DNA of 64,000 bases from Sebastes aleutianus (Eukaryota > Chordata > Actinopteri > Perciformes > Sebastidae). Under the pieces are notes generated by a model that saw only the letters and a program-made list of their open reading frames with translations, did no database searches and was not told the DNA's origin. The DNA is taken from the NCBI GenBank assembly GCA_916700875.1, contig CAKAKS010000066.1, forward strand, positions 3,699,742-3,763,741, given 5' to 3'. The position numbers were made by a program, and so were the translations under genes. This document shows, one piece after another, positions 11,325 through 22,209 of this stretch (its first letter is position 1; every line of letters begins with the position of its first letter).

Positions 11325-14300
11325 CTAGTGTACCTATGACAAAGGATATAAAACAGTACAGGTGTGAGATTATTACTGATGACAGGAATATCTCTGGTTG
11401 TCTACAGAAATTATTTTCATTACATTTTATATTATATATTATATGTTTGTTATTATTTTCAGGAACAAGTTTACAGTTAACTTGCACATGTACAAAGTAT
11501 ATGGTGTGCTGGTGAAGTTTGTAATTCATCATAACTACCAACAGCAAAACTATTAAGACCATAAGAAACTAATAATCACAGTACATACCCGTCATTTCAC
11601 GATGGATGGATGATTCCAGATAAACTTCATGGTGTCGCTGAGGGAATCCCGTATTACTGAACTCAAACTCATCCGTTGAATCTTCTCTGTCCTCCAGCTT
11701 GACTTCAGAGTCGAGCTGCCATGACTGACAGCCTCCTCTCTCCTCCAAAGAGCTCAAACGTTGTCTTCCTGTCCTCCCCAAAGAGCCAAAATGGTGTCCA
11801 CTAATCTCTGTATTAGAATTTAAATCTGCCGGGATACTTCCTGTCCTGTCAATAGAGTCAAGGTGATGCTCTGCCATCCGTTCCGGAGAAACAAAATATG
11901 GCCCTCCTTCCCCTCCCGCTGACCTCCGGCCCAACACAGCATCCATCTCTGCAAAATATTTAAAAGTGCAAGGCTGCGAGCTGTCAACGCTCCTCTGTAG
12001 TTTGGCTCTCACATAGTTGGCCTTCAGAGTTTTGACCCGAAGCCGACACTGGTGTGGACTCCGAGAGAAACCCATTTCACTCATGCGGGCTGAGAGGTGT
12101 TTGAAGACGTGCCGGTTGCGGAGGTTTTCTGCCAAACTCTTCTGGATGCGCTCGTCGCTCCAGGCGCACAGCAGCACCTGAGTCTCCTCCACCGTCCAGT
12201 TAACCGAGCGCTCAGCTTCTCGTTTTCCTGTACATACAGAAACACAGCTGAAAACTGTTTTTTGTACAAGAGGGAGCATTATTAAATGGACATGGACATG
12301 AGGTGCAAGGTCGGAAAACAACTGCAATGAAAAAGTAATAACTACACCCTGACTCCATTTAATCCAATCCAATTTAATCCAGTTAGGATCAAATTGTGGT
12401 CTGTTTCACAAAATCTAGAAAAATTGGAGTTTGCAGATGTTATTTTTGCTGGTAAAAAATACTACACAAAATTGTAGATGTTGACCAAATCAAGCAGCCC
12501 TGCAATAAATGTAGTTTTTGTTGAAACTGTCTTAAGAGAGGTGTTGATTCAACTATGTGGTCATTTTATAGGCTGCAGTTTGCGGTGCTGTTAAACTATA
12601 TTGCGATATTAACTGAGAGAGGTTTTACTTTCTAAATAATTAGTCCATCCTCACTGATATAAAAGTGGTGGGAAATATTAAAAACACCTTCCAGCACGAT
12701 GCCATACAGCGACACCTCTCTATCTAAAACTGCATTAGTTTTAGCTAGATGGACCTAGACAACTGAGTGTACATCACTGTCTGAACTGTAGAGAGGGTGC
12801 AATCACAGCAGAGTAGCAACTACACAACAGGCATCTACATCTTTAACTATACTATCTTATATTGAGTGCAATAACCAGAAAATTAAACCATTACTCATTT
12901 TGATTGATCTCACTCTGGAGTCTTCTCATGGCTGCTTTATGTTCCCTATACTGCACAATAGGGTCCACTGGTCTGATCTGAGAATATCACTTTTAGAGCT
13001 CCAACAATTAATCGATTAGCTGTCAACTATTAAATTAATCACCAACTATTTTTATAATCGACTAGTCAGTTTGAGTATTTTTAAGTCAAGATTGCAGCTT
13101 CTTAAACGTGAATATTTTCTGGTTTCTTTACTCCTCTATGACAGTAAACTGAATATCTTTGAGTTGTGGACAAAACAAGACATTTGAGGACGTCATCTTG
13201 GGCTTTAGGAAACATTGATCGACATTTTCACCATTTTCTGACTTTTATAGACCTACAAAATTATAGATTAATCAAGAACATAATTGACAGATTAATAGAT
13301 AATAAAAAAATAATCCTTAGTAGCAGCTTTAATCACTTGAATAATCATGTGTCATGTTAAACTACAAGTCTGCAGGTGTTTAACTCATCCAGATTCTACA
13401 CCCACTGATCTCACTAGTAAGAAATAACATAATAATAATAATAATAATAATTTAAGGAGTAGAGTGTGGTAGTTTTTTATCTGTCACTATCCTCATAATG
13501 ACACTTAACTATGCAGTAAAATAAAGATATTTAATTTCCATTCATAACACAATGTGCATGTATGCAGAAGTAAGGATCTAAACTTAGCCACAAACTTATC
13601 AACTGGCTCCAATAACATAACATAACATACAACATAACATAACATAACATATCATAACCTAACCTAACATAACATATCCTAACCTAACCATAACCTAACC
13701 TATCATAACATAACATATCATAACCTAACCTAACATTACATAACATAACGTAACCTATCCTATCCTAACCTAACCTAACCATAACATAACATATCCTAAC
13801 CATAACCTAACCTATCATAACCTAACATAACCTATCCAAACCTAACCATAACATAACCATAACATAACATATCCTAACCATAACATAACATAACCTATCC
13901 TAACCATAACATAACATAACATATTCTAACCATAACCTAACCTAACCTAACCTATCATAACATAACATAACATATCATAACCTAACCTAACATAACATAA
14001 CATATCCTAACCTAACCATAACCTAACCTATCATAACATAACATATCATAACCTAACATAACCTATCCAAACCTAACCATAACATAACATAACCTATCCT
14101 AACCATAACATAACATAACATATTCTAACCATAACCTAACCTAACCTAACCTATCATAACATAACATAACATATCATAACCTAACCTAACATAACATATC
14201 CTAACCTAACCATAACCTAACCTATCATAACATAACATATCATAACCTAACATAACCTATCCAAACCTAACCATAACATAACATAACCTATCCTAACCAT

Positions 14301-15279
14301 AACATAACATAACATAACATAACATATTCTAACCATAACCTAACCTAACCTAACCTATCATAACATAACATAACATATCATAACCTAACCTAACATAACA
14401 TATCCTAACCTAACCATAACCTAACCTATCATAACATAACATATCATAACCTAACCATAACCTAACCTATCATAACATAACATATCATAACCTAACCATA
14501 ACCTAACCTATCATAACATAACATATCATAACCTAACCTAACATTACATAACATAACGTAACCTATCCTATCCTAACCTAACCTAACCATAACATAACAT
14601 AACATATTCTAACCATAACCTAACCTAACCTATCATAACATATCATAACCTAACCTAACATAACATATCATAACCTATCCTAACCATAACCTATCCTAAC
14701 CATAACATAACATAACATAACATAACATAACATAACATAACATAACATAACATAACATAACATAACATAGTCGTGGATTGTGTTGTTAAACTGGCTGATT
14801 TTAGCTTCAGAAACTTAAATCCATGTCTACCTCTAGCAGAGATCATATCCTCTCATTACTCATGCTTGTTAATTAGCCAGATAGCAGGCTGTTAGCCGAG
14901 ACTGATGTCACATGTCAGCTAGCTGAGGAAAAGTTGAGAGTTAGCCATCAAGCTAATTCAGCTACAGAGTAATACTAGTGTGATATAACAATTCAAAAGG
15001 CTCAGGGTGTCTTTATGCAAGCAGGACAATTAGCAACGAATGATTCAACAGCTTAATAACTGAGAGGAACTGAACTATAAAGTTATTCCTGCTCTCTGAC
15101 ACAAACCCAGCTAGCTAAGGTTAGCAGCTAACAGTTAGCTCTCCTAGCTACATGACCTGTTTGTCTCCTTCTGACTCTGCTGAGTGTTTAACAACAAACA
15201 AAACACGTCGGCTGCTTAAATGATTCTTACTTTTGGTCGTGGAAACGGAGCTGGACGAGTTGATCATCGCAGGATTCAT
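10828..15279 (-). CDS. Myb/SANT-like DNA-binding domain protein (3 coding exons)
   Basis: Gene model: exon 1 15279-15231, exon 2 12227-11589, exon 3 11324-10828, all minus; 1185 coding bases give 394 residues plus a TAG stop. Both junctions are phase 1 with good GT..AG signals (donors AAAA|GTAAGA and ACGG|GTATGT; acceptors TGTACAG and ACTAG). Residues about 26-110 form a Myb/SANT-like domain of the kind found in MSANTD proteins and next to SCAN zinc fingers: W27 and W39, then FKHL, a GFSRSP turn, HQCR and KTLKANY. Residues 243-256 are proline-rich, and 290-367 form a charged coiled coil (QREERRQRETAEREERREK), probably for dimerisation. The expected role is nuclear DNA binding as a transcription regulator or domesticated-transposase-type factor; the target is unknown. 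I do not recognise a specific orthologue, so no symbol is given. The start fits because exon 1 lies just downstream of an ETS/CRE promoter. Confidence is high in the domain and splicing, moderate in the exact start. Confidence 0.82.
11325..11588 (-). other. Intron 2 of Myb/SANT-like gene
   Basis: A 264-bp GT..AG intron in phase 1, AT-rich toward the middle. No repeat or RNA gene was noticed inside it. Confidence 0.75.
11589..12227 (-). CDS. Myb/SANT-like gene, coding exon 2
   Basis: Encodes residues 17-230. The Myb/SANT-like domain lies in its first third. The rest is acidic and polar and probably disordered (GRRSAGGEGG, LEERGGCQ, KLEDREDSTDEFEF). Acceptor TGTACAG ends at 12228; donor GTATGT begins at 11588. 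The reading frame stays open upstream into the intron, but that stretch has no start context or conserved sequence and is not called. Confidence 0.85.
12993..13331. mobile_element. MITE-like element, second copy
   Basis: Left edge TAGAGCTCCAACAATTAATC and right edge AATAATCCTTAGTAGCAGCT correspond to the ends of the 4104-4589 element. Shared interior includes CACCAACTATTTTTATAATC and a TCTGACTTTTATAGACC-type block. It lacks the internal insertion present in the first copy. Confidence 0.6.
13429..13450. repeat. (ATA)n / (AAT)n microsatellite
   Basis: About seven AAT trinucleotides in intron 1 of the Myb/SANT-like gene, shortly before the pentanucleotide satellite. Confidence 0.8.
13616..14768. 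repeat. Pentanucleotide satellite CATAA/CCTAA, intronic
   Basis: About 1150 bp made almost wholly of 5-bp units, mainly CATAA and CCTAA, with rarer CTATC, CATAT, CGTAA and CAAAC variants. Variant units recur in register: CCTATCCAAA at 13831, 14062 and 14256, and ATATTCTAAC at 13921, 14120, 14324 and 14604. This shows a higher-order unit of roughly 195-230 bp. The last ~65 bp are pure CATAA, which suggests recent expansion. In the sense of the host gene the array reads TTAGG/TTATG. Confidence 0.93.
15231..15279 (-). CDS. Myb/SANT-like gene, coding exon 1
   Basis: Forty-nine coding bases from ATG (15279-15277) encode a serine-rich leader beginning MNPAMINSSSSVSTTK. The context before the ATG is TTAAA, and the donor AAAA|GTAAGA is close to consensus. 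The phase (one base left over) matches exon 2 exactly. It is too short to be found by an ORF scan. Confidence 0.7.
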
Positions 15280-15335
15280 TTTAACGAGCTGCTCAAAATG
15301 TAAACAATCCTCTCACACACACAGACCGCTGCTCT

Positions 15336-15424
15336 CTTCCGGGTGACGTCGAGTCCAGCGTGTGACGTCGTTACGTCACATGACGTCGCTACGTCACATG
15401 ACGTCGCTACGTCAGCTGACGTGG
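15336..15424 (-). promoter_or_regulatory. Proximal promoter: ETS site plus tandem CRE array
   Basis: Lies 57-145 bp upstream of the Myb/SANT-like start codon. CTTCCGG at 15336-15342 is an ETS/GABP site on the gene's strand. TGACGTC occurs at 15344. Three 18-bp tandem units begin at 15363, 15381 and 15399, each TGACGTCG followed by (T/C)TACGTCA. A final TGACGTGG is at 15417. That makes eight CRE-type half-sites within 81 bp, suited to ATF/CREB-family dimers. No TATA box was seen, in keeping with an ETS-type housekeeping promoter. Confidence 0.75.
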
Positions 15425-17030
15425 GCAGAGTTGTGTTGCAATATTAAATACACTGATACAGAAATTTGTATAATGAGAGTTTAACAAATAAGACAAATAA
15501 TTAAATTAATTAATAATATTGTATTCTGTTCTAATTACTTATGTGTATCTCTCTGTCATTATTATTGTGCACACCCAAGCTATATATTCCCCATAACAGT
15601 CATTTACATATTGTACTAAAAATATATTACAAAATCATAAGTTATATATGGCCCAAATCTACAATGCACCCATTTGCCCTATATTTTATCTTTACACATC
15701 CTATATATATTATTTATATCTCCTCTGGGATCATTAAAGTTTTATGTTATTGTATCCAAGAAGGATATTATGAGTTTAACATCACATTTTCATTCATTTT
15801 TAATATGCAGTATATGCATGTACAATATTTATTCAAACATGTGCATCAATATAATGCGCAACCGTTGACAAAGCTATGGTAGTTTTATGTGATAAGTATG
15901 AGGTAAATTTCAGCTTATGATCAGGTGTTGACACATGATGTGCCGATTATCAACATAATACATGCAGTATCTCTAGATACCTACTACGGATATTAAAGAG
16001 ATGTAAATGTTTGTTTCTGTTTGGGCAGTTTCTAAAGGTTAATATACATTTGAGGAATTATTCAAAAGCAATAGGAGTCAAAAATCGAAATTAGACTTTT
16101 AAAAACATTGTCATTTATAAATTACAACGAGTAAACGAGGTACAAGTTAATGTGATAAGAGCTCAAAAACAGAAATGACGTACACACAGCAGCTGGGTTA
16201 TGGGAGTGGGGGTTTAGCTATATGTCATATATGGTATACTACCAAGACAACGACAATGCATGAATAAATGCAGCCACCTCATTCATTTCAAAGAGACAGC
16301 ACAGTGGGGTGCCAACGCAGAGGCCTCAGGCACAAAATAAAAAGCAGTATTGTAAAGCAAGAAAGTTTAACCTGGCTCAACCTTTAGCACAACACAGTCG
16401 TCATCTGGCACGTAACACAATGCAATCAAATACATGCAAGCACACATTCCTTTGTAATGTGAACAATGTAATTCTGGCAATCATATAAAGTATATAAACT
16501 GGTGTGCAGTGTAAATACTTTGAATTTTTTTTACATAATGCTATTTATATGTTTATATGTTTCTTGTATGCAGTAGAGCTGTCCCGAATACCATTTTTTG
16601 GGTTTCGAAGTTTTGGTGAGAAATATTGGAAGGTATTCTTAGCTTTGCAGCTCAGTGTAGCAGGCTAACATGTTCTTCTGTCTGTCTGTCTCCATCTCCC
16701 CCGTTTCAGTGCCGCTGCTGCACTACTGTACACACACGCACCTCTACACACAACAAACAGATATCCGTCTGAGAATAACTAATAACAGTTCATGTTGAAT
16801 ATGAATAATTAATAATGTTGTGGGATTATTCCTTATTTCATTGGCTATTTTGGGATTTATACATTATTACTACATACTTATATATAAACAAAACAACAAC
16901 AAAAAAACGAAGCATTTGAATACTATTTTGGAGGTTGAATACCATGGCAACTGCTGAAGCTTCAAAGCATTCGTGTCAGCGCTTGTATACAGTTATATTC
17001 AGATTGTACGTCAATCCAGGTGAGACTGTC
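15425..17030. other. AT-rich spacer with possible MITE remnant
   Basis: No gene seen. About 16574-16990 starts GAGCTGTCCCGAATACCATT and later has CGAAGCATTTGAATACTATT, phrases I associate with short fish DNA-transposon remnants. The inverted ends are not convincing, so it is not called separately. Confidence 0.35.
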
Positions 17031-17034
17031 CAAC

Positions 17035-17225
17035 ACGTTCTCATCCCAACTCATCACATACTGCTGCTTTGTCACGCCCCTTGGCATCACTTTAGGTTTA
17101 GGTAGTAACAGAAAGCCCGATGCGTTTCATAATGACGCTAAAGGGTGACTTGTACGTCGTGATCACACAGCGACGGCCGCGACAAAGCGTCGATATTTGA
17201 CGCTCTGGAAATGATAACAACCTGG
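17035..17225. repeat. Dispersed repeat, 'CTCATCCCAACTCATCA' family
   Basis: Contains CTCATCCCAACTCATCACAT, TTTAGGTTTAGGTAGTAAC and AAGCGTCGATATTTGACGC. A related copy starts near 32225 (CTCACTCCCAACTCATCATA). Recognised as a common fish repeat; class unknown. Confidence 0.5.
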
Positions 17226-17229
17226 ACTG

Positions 17230-17758
17230 ACTCCAGTTCTCACCTGGCTTCAGAATGAATTTTATTTCTACGTTTCTAGTACCTTTATAGAAAAACTGAA
17301 CACACTAGGCCGTGACAGCTTATGAGGAAAAGAAAAACTGCAGAGCAGAACATAATGAACAAAGTCCAAGTTGGCGCTGCAGTCTTTACTTCACTAAACA
17401 ATCAGCTATATTATCACAAACATGTGATCCTGACAAACATGGATTAAACATTCATTTCTCAATGCTTCCAAAGAGCACTTTGGTCACAGCCACACTCGTA
17501 TTTAAAGCTGTCCACGTGTATTCAAGATGCATTTTAACTGTTAAATGTGAACACGTCCCCAGAGGACACAATTTTTATCTCAACTTTGAATAATAAGAGG
17601 GAAGGATTGAGAGGAAACGGCTCCTGAAGAGGCTGTGAGGTGCTAATGGGTCGTCTTGTGCATTCTCTGGATGTCTGCTGAGAGCATTAAGATCTCTGGT
17701 GTCCCTCCCTCTATTTCACTGGTTCACCTCCTCAGTCTTTCATCCACAAACACACCAA

Positions 17759-17760
<2 letters not shown>
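17230..17760. other. Non-coding, no feature recognised
   Basis: Unique-looking sequence. The 93-codon frame at 17312-17593 has no domain and no splice context. Confidence 0.4.

Positions 17761-17761
<1 letters not shown>

Positions 17762-17807
<46 letters not shown>
17762..17807. repeat. (GT)n microsatellite
   Basis: About 23 GT dinucleotides without interruption, followed by a G-run. Confidence 0.95.
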
Positions 17808-17810
<3 letters not shown>

Positions 17811-18019
17811 GGGGGGAGTCCTAAAGTGGTGCTAATGCAGATTCAGTCTGCTTTCCTGCAGGGACATTTGCATTTTGAGCTTTCAGCCTTTGTTCTGTTA
17901 TAGAGCGACTAGAATGAGTTTAACAGTAATCTTAAAAGGAGACGGTTGGTGTCGTTTACAGTTAGAGAACATTTCCTTCTGTCTACATCTCCGGTGTTGA
18001 AGCGCCATATGGAATAGTT

Positions 18020-18260
18020 TGTTTTAAAGAATACTTATTTTGGTGAACTCTCATACTTTTTAGCCATCTTACCAAGAATTAGATAAAAAGATCCAACTTC
18101 ATCTATGGGTGTTTAACATATTGATATCTATAGTCTATCTTAGCACTAGCTTAGCACAAAGACTGGACGAATTCCACGGTTCATCACAGACTCCCCTAGT
18201 TTGTGCTCTGCTTTTTATCATATTATTGAGTTTTTTTTCTGGATAAAATCTTTTAAAGGT
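18020..18260. repeat. Dispersed repeat (TTAGCACTAGCTTAGCACAAAGACTGG type)
   Basis: The block CTTAGCACAAAGACTGGA, with the preceding GTTTAACATATTGATATCTA, matches a frequent fish repeat in which CTAGCTTAGCATAAAGACTGG is diagnostic. It is related to the fragment at 39270-39480, which carries the inverse CCAGTCTTTATGCTAAGCTA. Confidence 0.5.
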
Positions 18261-18269
18261 GGCGATGGT

Positions 18270-19214
18270 GATCCCATTTAAAACTTTAAAAACAAGACAG
18301 ACATCCGTGAAAGTTTGGTAACTGTCAATGTTTAAAATGTTATACTTACTTATGATATTGCAATTATGGAAATGAAAAGATTTCCTGTCTTGTCTTCTTG
18401 AAGAGAGACTTGATGGGTTTTAACGTGCTCACTGTTGTATGTGACCAGGTTGTAAAACAATATGTTATGTGAGAAAATATCATTGTGTGCGATCCTTCTC
18501 ATCCAAATCTGAGTTAAATAACAGCAGGAAATATTTTCTAATGATACAATACAGTACTCCTGTAACAATTTGACTTTGCAGGCCGTGTTGAATCTTGTCT
18601 AAATGCTGCCCTGAACTACAAAGATGCTGCTGTGATGACACAATAAAGATGAAACAGTTACTGTACGGTGACATATTTTGAAAGATTATCTCCAAATGGA
18701 CACTTTCATTTCTTCTGGGAGTCAGACGACAGATGAACCGAGAACAAAACAGAAGCTCTGACCCAACTAAATGAAACCTTCTCTGCCCTGTCAGTTCAAT
18801 GTTCCTGAATGATCTCACAAAGAAAAGGCAGAGGGGAGTTTTAAGCGTACTGTACAGTATATCTGTTGAGGAGGAAGATACGGGGGAATACAAGAGCTCA
18901 TGAAAAAGTCCCTGAAAGATGGGCTCCACTGAAGAGAAACTTTCAAACACAGGAACAACGTTTTAGTTTTGGTTCTAGGGATATTATGTAGTTCCTGCTC
19001 ACAGAAAGTCCGTTCTGCTGAGATGGGACTTTCCAATGTTCCAGGAACTATCGGGGTGGGGTTAATAATACTGGATGTTTGTCACTGGTATCAGTGTTTG
19101 CCCCTGGGAAAAGAATTACTTTCATTGTTATTGACATTTAAATCACAACCAGTTCCCAACTGTTGAACTTAAGCAGTGAGATAGAAAGAGTGAGCAAGTG
19201 GGACTTCCACTTCA
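18270..19214. other. Non-coding; no confirmed gene
   Basis: The longest open frame (18480-18950, minus, 156 codons) has no recognisable domain, and two other minus frames overlap it. The part near 18985-19110 (CAGAAAGTCCGTTCTGC, TTCCAGGAACTATCGGGGT) may be dispersed repeat sequence. Confidence 0.35.
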
Positions 19215-19395
19215 AGATTATTTTTTGGGGTGCTTTTATTGCCTTTAATGGACAGAGATAGTCATAAAAGGGGAAGAGAGAGAGCGGCTGACATGCAGCA
19301 AAGAGCCTCAGGTCGGATTTAAACCCCCGGCTGCTGTGGTAAGGACTCAGCCTTGGTACCTGTGGTGGTATCAGGTGAGCTACCAGGACGCCCCG
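19215..19395. repeat. SINE-like repeat with B-box-like segment
   Basis: Reads TTTATTGCCTTTAATGGACA, then AGAGAGAGCGGCTGACATGC, GGTCGGATTTAAACCC, AAGGACTCAGCC and GTGAGCTACCAGGACGCCCC. This is the order of a very common fish repeat. GGTCGGATTTAAACCC resembles a degenerate Pol III B box, hence SINE-like; tRNA ancestry is not proven. Confidence 0.55.
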
Positions 19396-19662
19396 ATGCA
19401 TTAGATCTTGAGATGATTTTGGGCCCCAAAAGTGGGAAAAATGTCAGTCTGGCAAATGTGTGTTTGAAGCTCTAAATCTCTGGACAAACACTGATCAACA
19501 ACCCGACTAACCCTACCAATATTTTGGGGACATTTTGTACAACACGTCTGAAAAAAGTCAGATTTTGTAGTTTCAATCTTGGAAACGGCTATGAGCGTTG
19601 GAACTGCAGGCTGAGATAAAGGTTGTTCTTCACAGCACAACGAACAGCACTGACTGCTTGGG

Positions 19663-19664
<2 letters not shown>

Positions 19665-19703
<39 letters not shown>
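19665..19703. repeat. (CA)n microsatellite
   Basis: About 19 CA dinucleotides. The minus-strand open frame through it shows a VCVC run and is spurious. Confidence 0.95.
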
Positions 19704-19704
<1 letters not shown>

Positions 19705-19706
<2 letters not shown>

Positions 19707-21985
19707 CACGTACAAATGATGAGGCCGCCACAGCATAGGTAATTACAGAGGAAGAGGGGAGCCGAGACAGTCGACTGGACATTCATCTCATTACTCACGC
19801 ATGCCTCCGGGCTGTTCCCCGCTGGCCTGCTGAGGAACATCACACACTCCTCTCACACACGGACGCTTCAGGCATTCACACACACATAAATAAAGAGAGG
19901 CTGGCAAATTCTTTCCAAAATAATCACAACACACACCTGAACAGTCAGGGTCAACAGCTTGGTGCATCCTTCCTTATTACATCACTAACAACATTAACTG
20001 GTTTATTAATATCCATGAAAACTTGTTTAGAGACAGAGAGCATGACATCTAAGATTTTTGCATATCTTTACAACTAATGCCGACCTCACACAAAACGACT
20101 TTTCAAGTGATTTCACTGTCGCAGACATATTTCCAATGTCGGAATAAAATCAGGAGTTTTGCTGGAGTTGCGACGCGCTCCCGTGATCTCAATCGTTTGG
20201 TCTACGGTGGTCATAACACTCAGTCCGAGCTGTCTCAAGTCAGCCTTTTTCTCGTCTTGACGTTCCGATAAAATCAAACAACTTTAATTTTATCGTAAGT
20301 TCAATGACGCGAACATTGTCAACAACCAATAGGTGCGCTCTCTCCAGCACCAAACAGGAAGCAGCAAACAGGGTAGAAAGTAAACATGGAGGAACTGGTG
20401 GCGTTGAGGAGTGAACAAGACACCTGTTTGACTTCCCCAGTGACTAACTAACCACTGTCCCAAACGGGGCTTCTTGCAAGCTAACGTTAGCTCTCGTCTC
20501 ATATATGCACGTGTGTCGATTTATATGATTGAAGCCAGCAATCTTCAGCTGAAACATAAAGTTAGCTCGTAGGTTAATAGCAATAACATTCCAGTAGCTA
20601 GTTAGCTTGCAAGTAGCCCCATTCATGACAGTGGTTATGACTGCCTGCATATTCACCGGGGATTTCGAGGGCCGCAGCACTTTCTGTCCACCTCTTTCTC
20701 AACAGTTTTTCTTCTTATAAATTTCCACCAGGAGCAGGAAGTGACATCATCTCGAAAGGAATCTTGTAAATAGTGACCCTGCAAGATCCCCCGTCTTTGC
20801 AAAATATTAAAGTCTGTGGCTAAAAATTCTGAGACTTAAGACACATTGTCTTTAGATGTGAGAGGGTGTCGGACTTCAGTCTTTTCTAAGGCTCCTAGTG
20901 TATGGTAGGCATTAAACCATTAGCTGACCCCTTAGCAATCTACAGAGTGTGAGCAGGAAAAGGATAAATGGAGGATTCCTGGTGGACACATTTCCATTTT
21001 GCAAGAAAACTTTGATGCTACGAGGTTCAAACCTGTGATCCTTCTTGTGTGGGAGAAACTCTAATTATTAGTTCTCTTGGACATCAGGGGGTGGACAATT
21101 TACAAAAAGCGTCTGCACACCCAAAAGAAAGAGCCAGGCTTTTAATATATGGCCGCAATAAATAAAGAAGTGCAGAGCCTGCACTGTCTCCTTTTCTGGA
21201 TTGTCTTTTTTCCCGTCCTCAAAGGGGAGGGAGAGACAGGCTGTAGATCTTCTCCCCGTGTGATTTGTAGTGCAGAAAAAGCAGGTCAGCGAGCACACGG
21301 CGAGGTAAGGTGAGGTACAGACGGCGTTACGTCAGCTGATGCTGCAGGAGAACTGAGGCGTCCCACTGTGGGAGCTCAGGATCCCTGCCCGCATGCTGCT
21401 CTTTGGCGTGGCTCCATTTTCCCTCTTTTCATGTCTCCTGACAACCAGCAGCAGCCGGGTTGTTTAGATCAGTGGCTCGCAAACTTTCACACCAGACGCA
21501 AACAAAGACTCAACATGGGAGCAGTGCAGCAATTCGTGGAATCTGGGCTTTTTTTTTTTTAGCTTGTAGCCCTCAAAAGAATCAGAGTGATGTCAACTGG
21601 AGCCCTTGTTGCATGCACTCCTGCTGACTGACAAACTCTGCAGTAAACTGGGAGATTTAACTTGAGTAATAGCAAAACTCAAAGCATCAACCATCCGCGA
21701 GCTAACTGGAATAAAAACAAACATGCTTGGTGCACAGCCTTGTAAGTTCAGTCCCTCTGACTTCTGTTTCTGCTCGGGACTGGAAAATAAAACCATGCCC
21801 TATATTTTCTTCTGCGTCTCATTGCAGTGATGTGAGTAGCCAGCACTGCTGAAAGAAATTATATGTTGCGTTTGAAATTCAAGTGAAACTGAGCATCTGT
21901 TGACTGCAGTTTGTGGTGCCTTTGAGCCACAAATGTCCGCACATAGGATAAGGTGGATGAATATGAAAACATACATGTTTACATA
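19705..21985. other. Non-coding; probable repeat block near 20050-20420
   Basis: About 20050-20420 (CACAAAACGACTTTTCAAGTG, AACCAATAGGTGCGCTC, GCACCAAACAGGAAGC) resembles dispersed fish repeat sequence. The rest looks unique, and no supported gene was found. A run of T lies at 21550-21560. Confidence 0.35.
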
Positions 21986-21989
21986 TGCA

Positions 21990-22200
21990 ACCAGATCTCA
22001 TGGGAACGTGAATAATAGCATGACATTTTAAGGACATTCAGCTTGTTATGATTTTTGTGTGTCATTTCAAACCACGGGGTTAGCGTAAAGCAGTCGTGGT
22101 TATGTATAGGCAACAAACCACTTAGGTTTAGGAAAAACATCATGGTTGGGCTTAAAATAAGTACGTAAACTAAGTAAAATACGTACAGAAAACCAATCAA
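21990..22200. repeat. Dispersed repeat, 'CCTAAACCTAAC' family
   Basis: Holds ACCACTTAGGTTTAGGAAAA, CATCATGGTTGGGCTTAAAA and TAAGTACGTAAAC, matching in opposite orientation the blocks at 3640-3940. Confidence 0.6.
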
Positions 22201-22209
22201 GCATTTCTT

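Larger units (their letters stand above)
12228..15230 (-). other. Intron 1 of Myb/SANT-like gene
   Basis: A 3003-bp phase-1 intron joining exon 1 (ends ACC AAA A) to exon 2 (starts GA AAA CGA), giving K-R-K-R across the junction. It holds a MITE-like element (12993-13331), an ATA-type trinucleotide run (13429-13450) and a 1.15-kb pentanucleotide satellite (13616-14768). The remainder is unremarkable AT-rich sequence. Confidence 0.75.

Noticed and set aside
10954..11515. Plus-strand frames of 114-124 codons
   Set aside because: They are shadows of the GC-rich last coding exon of the minus-strand Myb/SANT-like gene.
11569..12372. Full 267-codon frame containing the Myb/SANT domain as a single-exon gene
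   Set aside because: The upstream part before 12227 has intron-like sequence, ends in a good acceptor (TGTACAG), and a phase-matched first exon exists at 15279-15231 beside a promoter.
13616..14768. Interstitial telomeric repeat
   Set aside because: The units are five bases (CATAA/CCTAA), not the vertebrate CCCTAA hexamer, and CATAA predominates.
18480..18950. 156-codon minus-strand frame
   Set aside because: No domain, no splice-phased neighbour, and overlapping minus-strand frames of similar quality.
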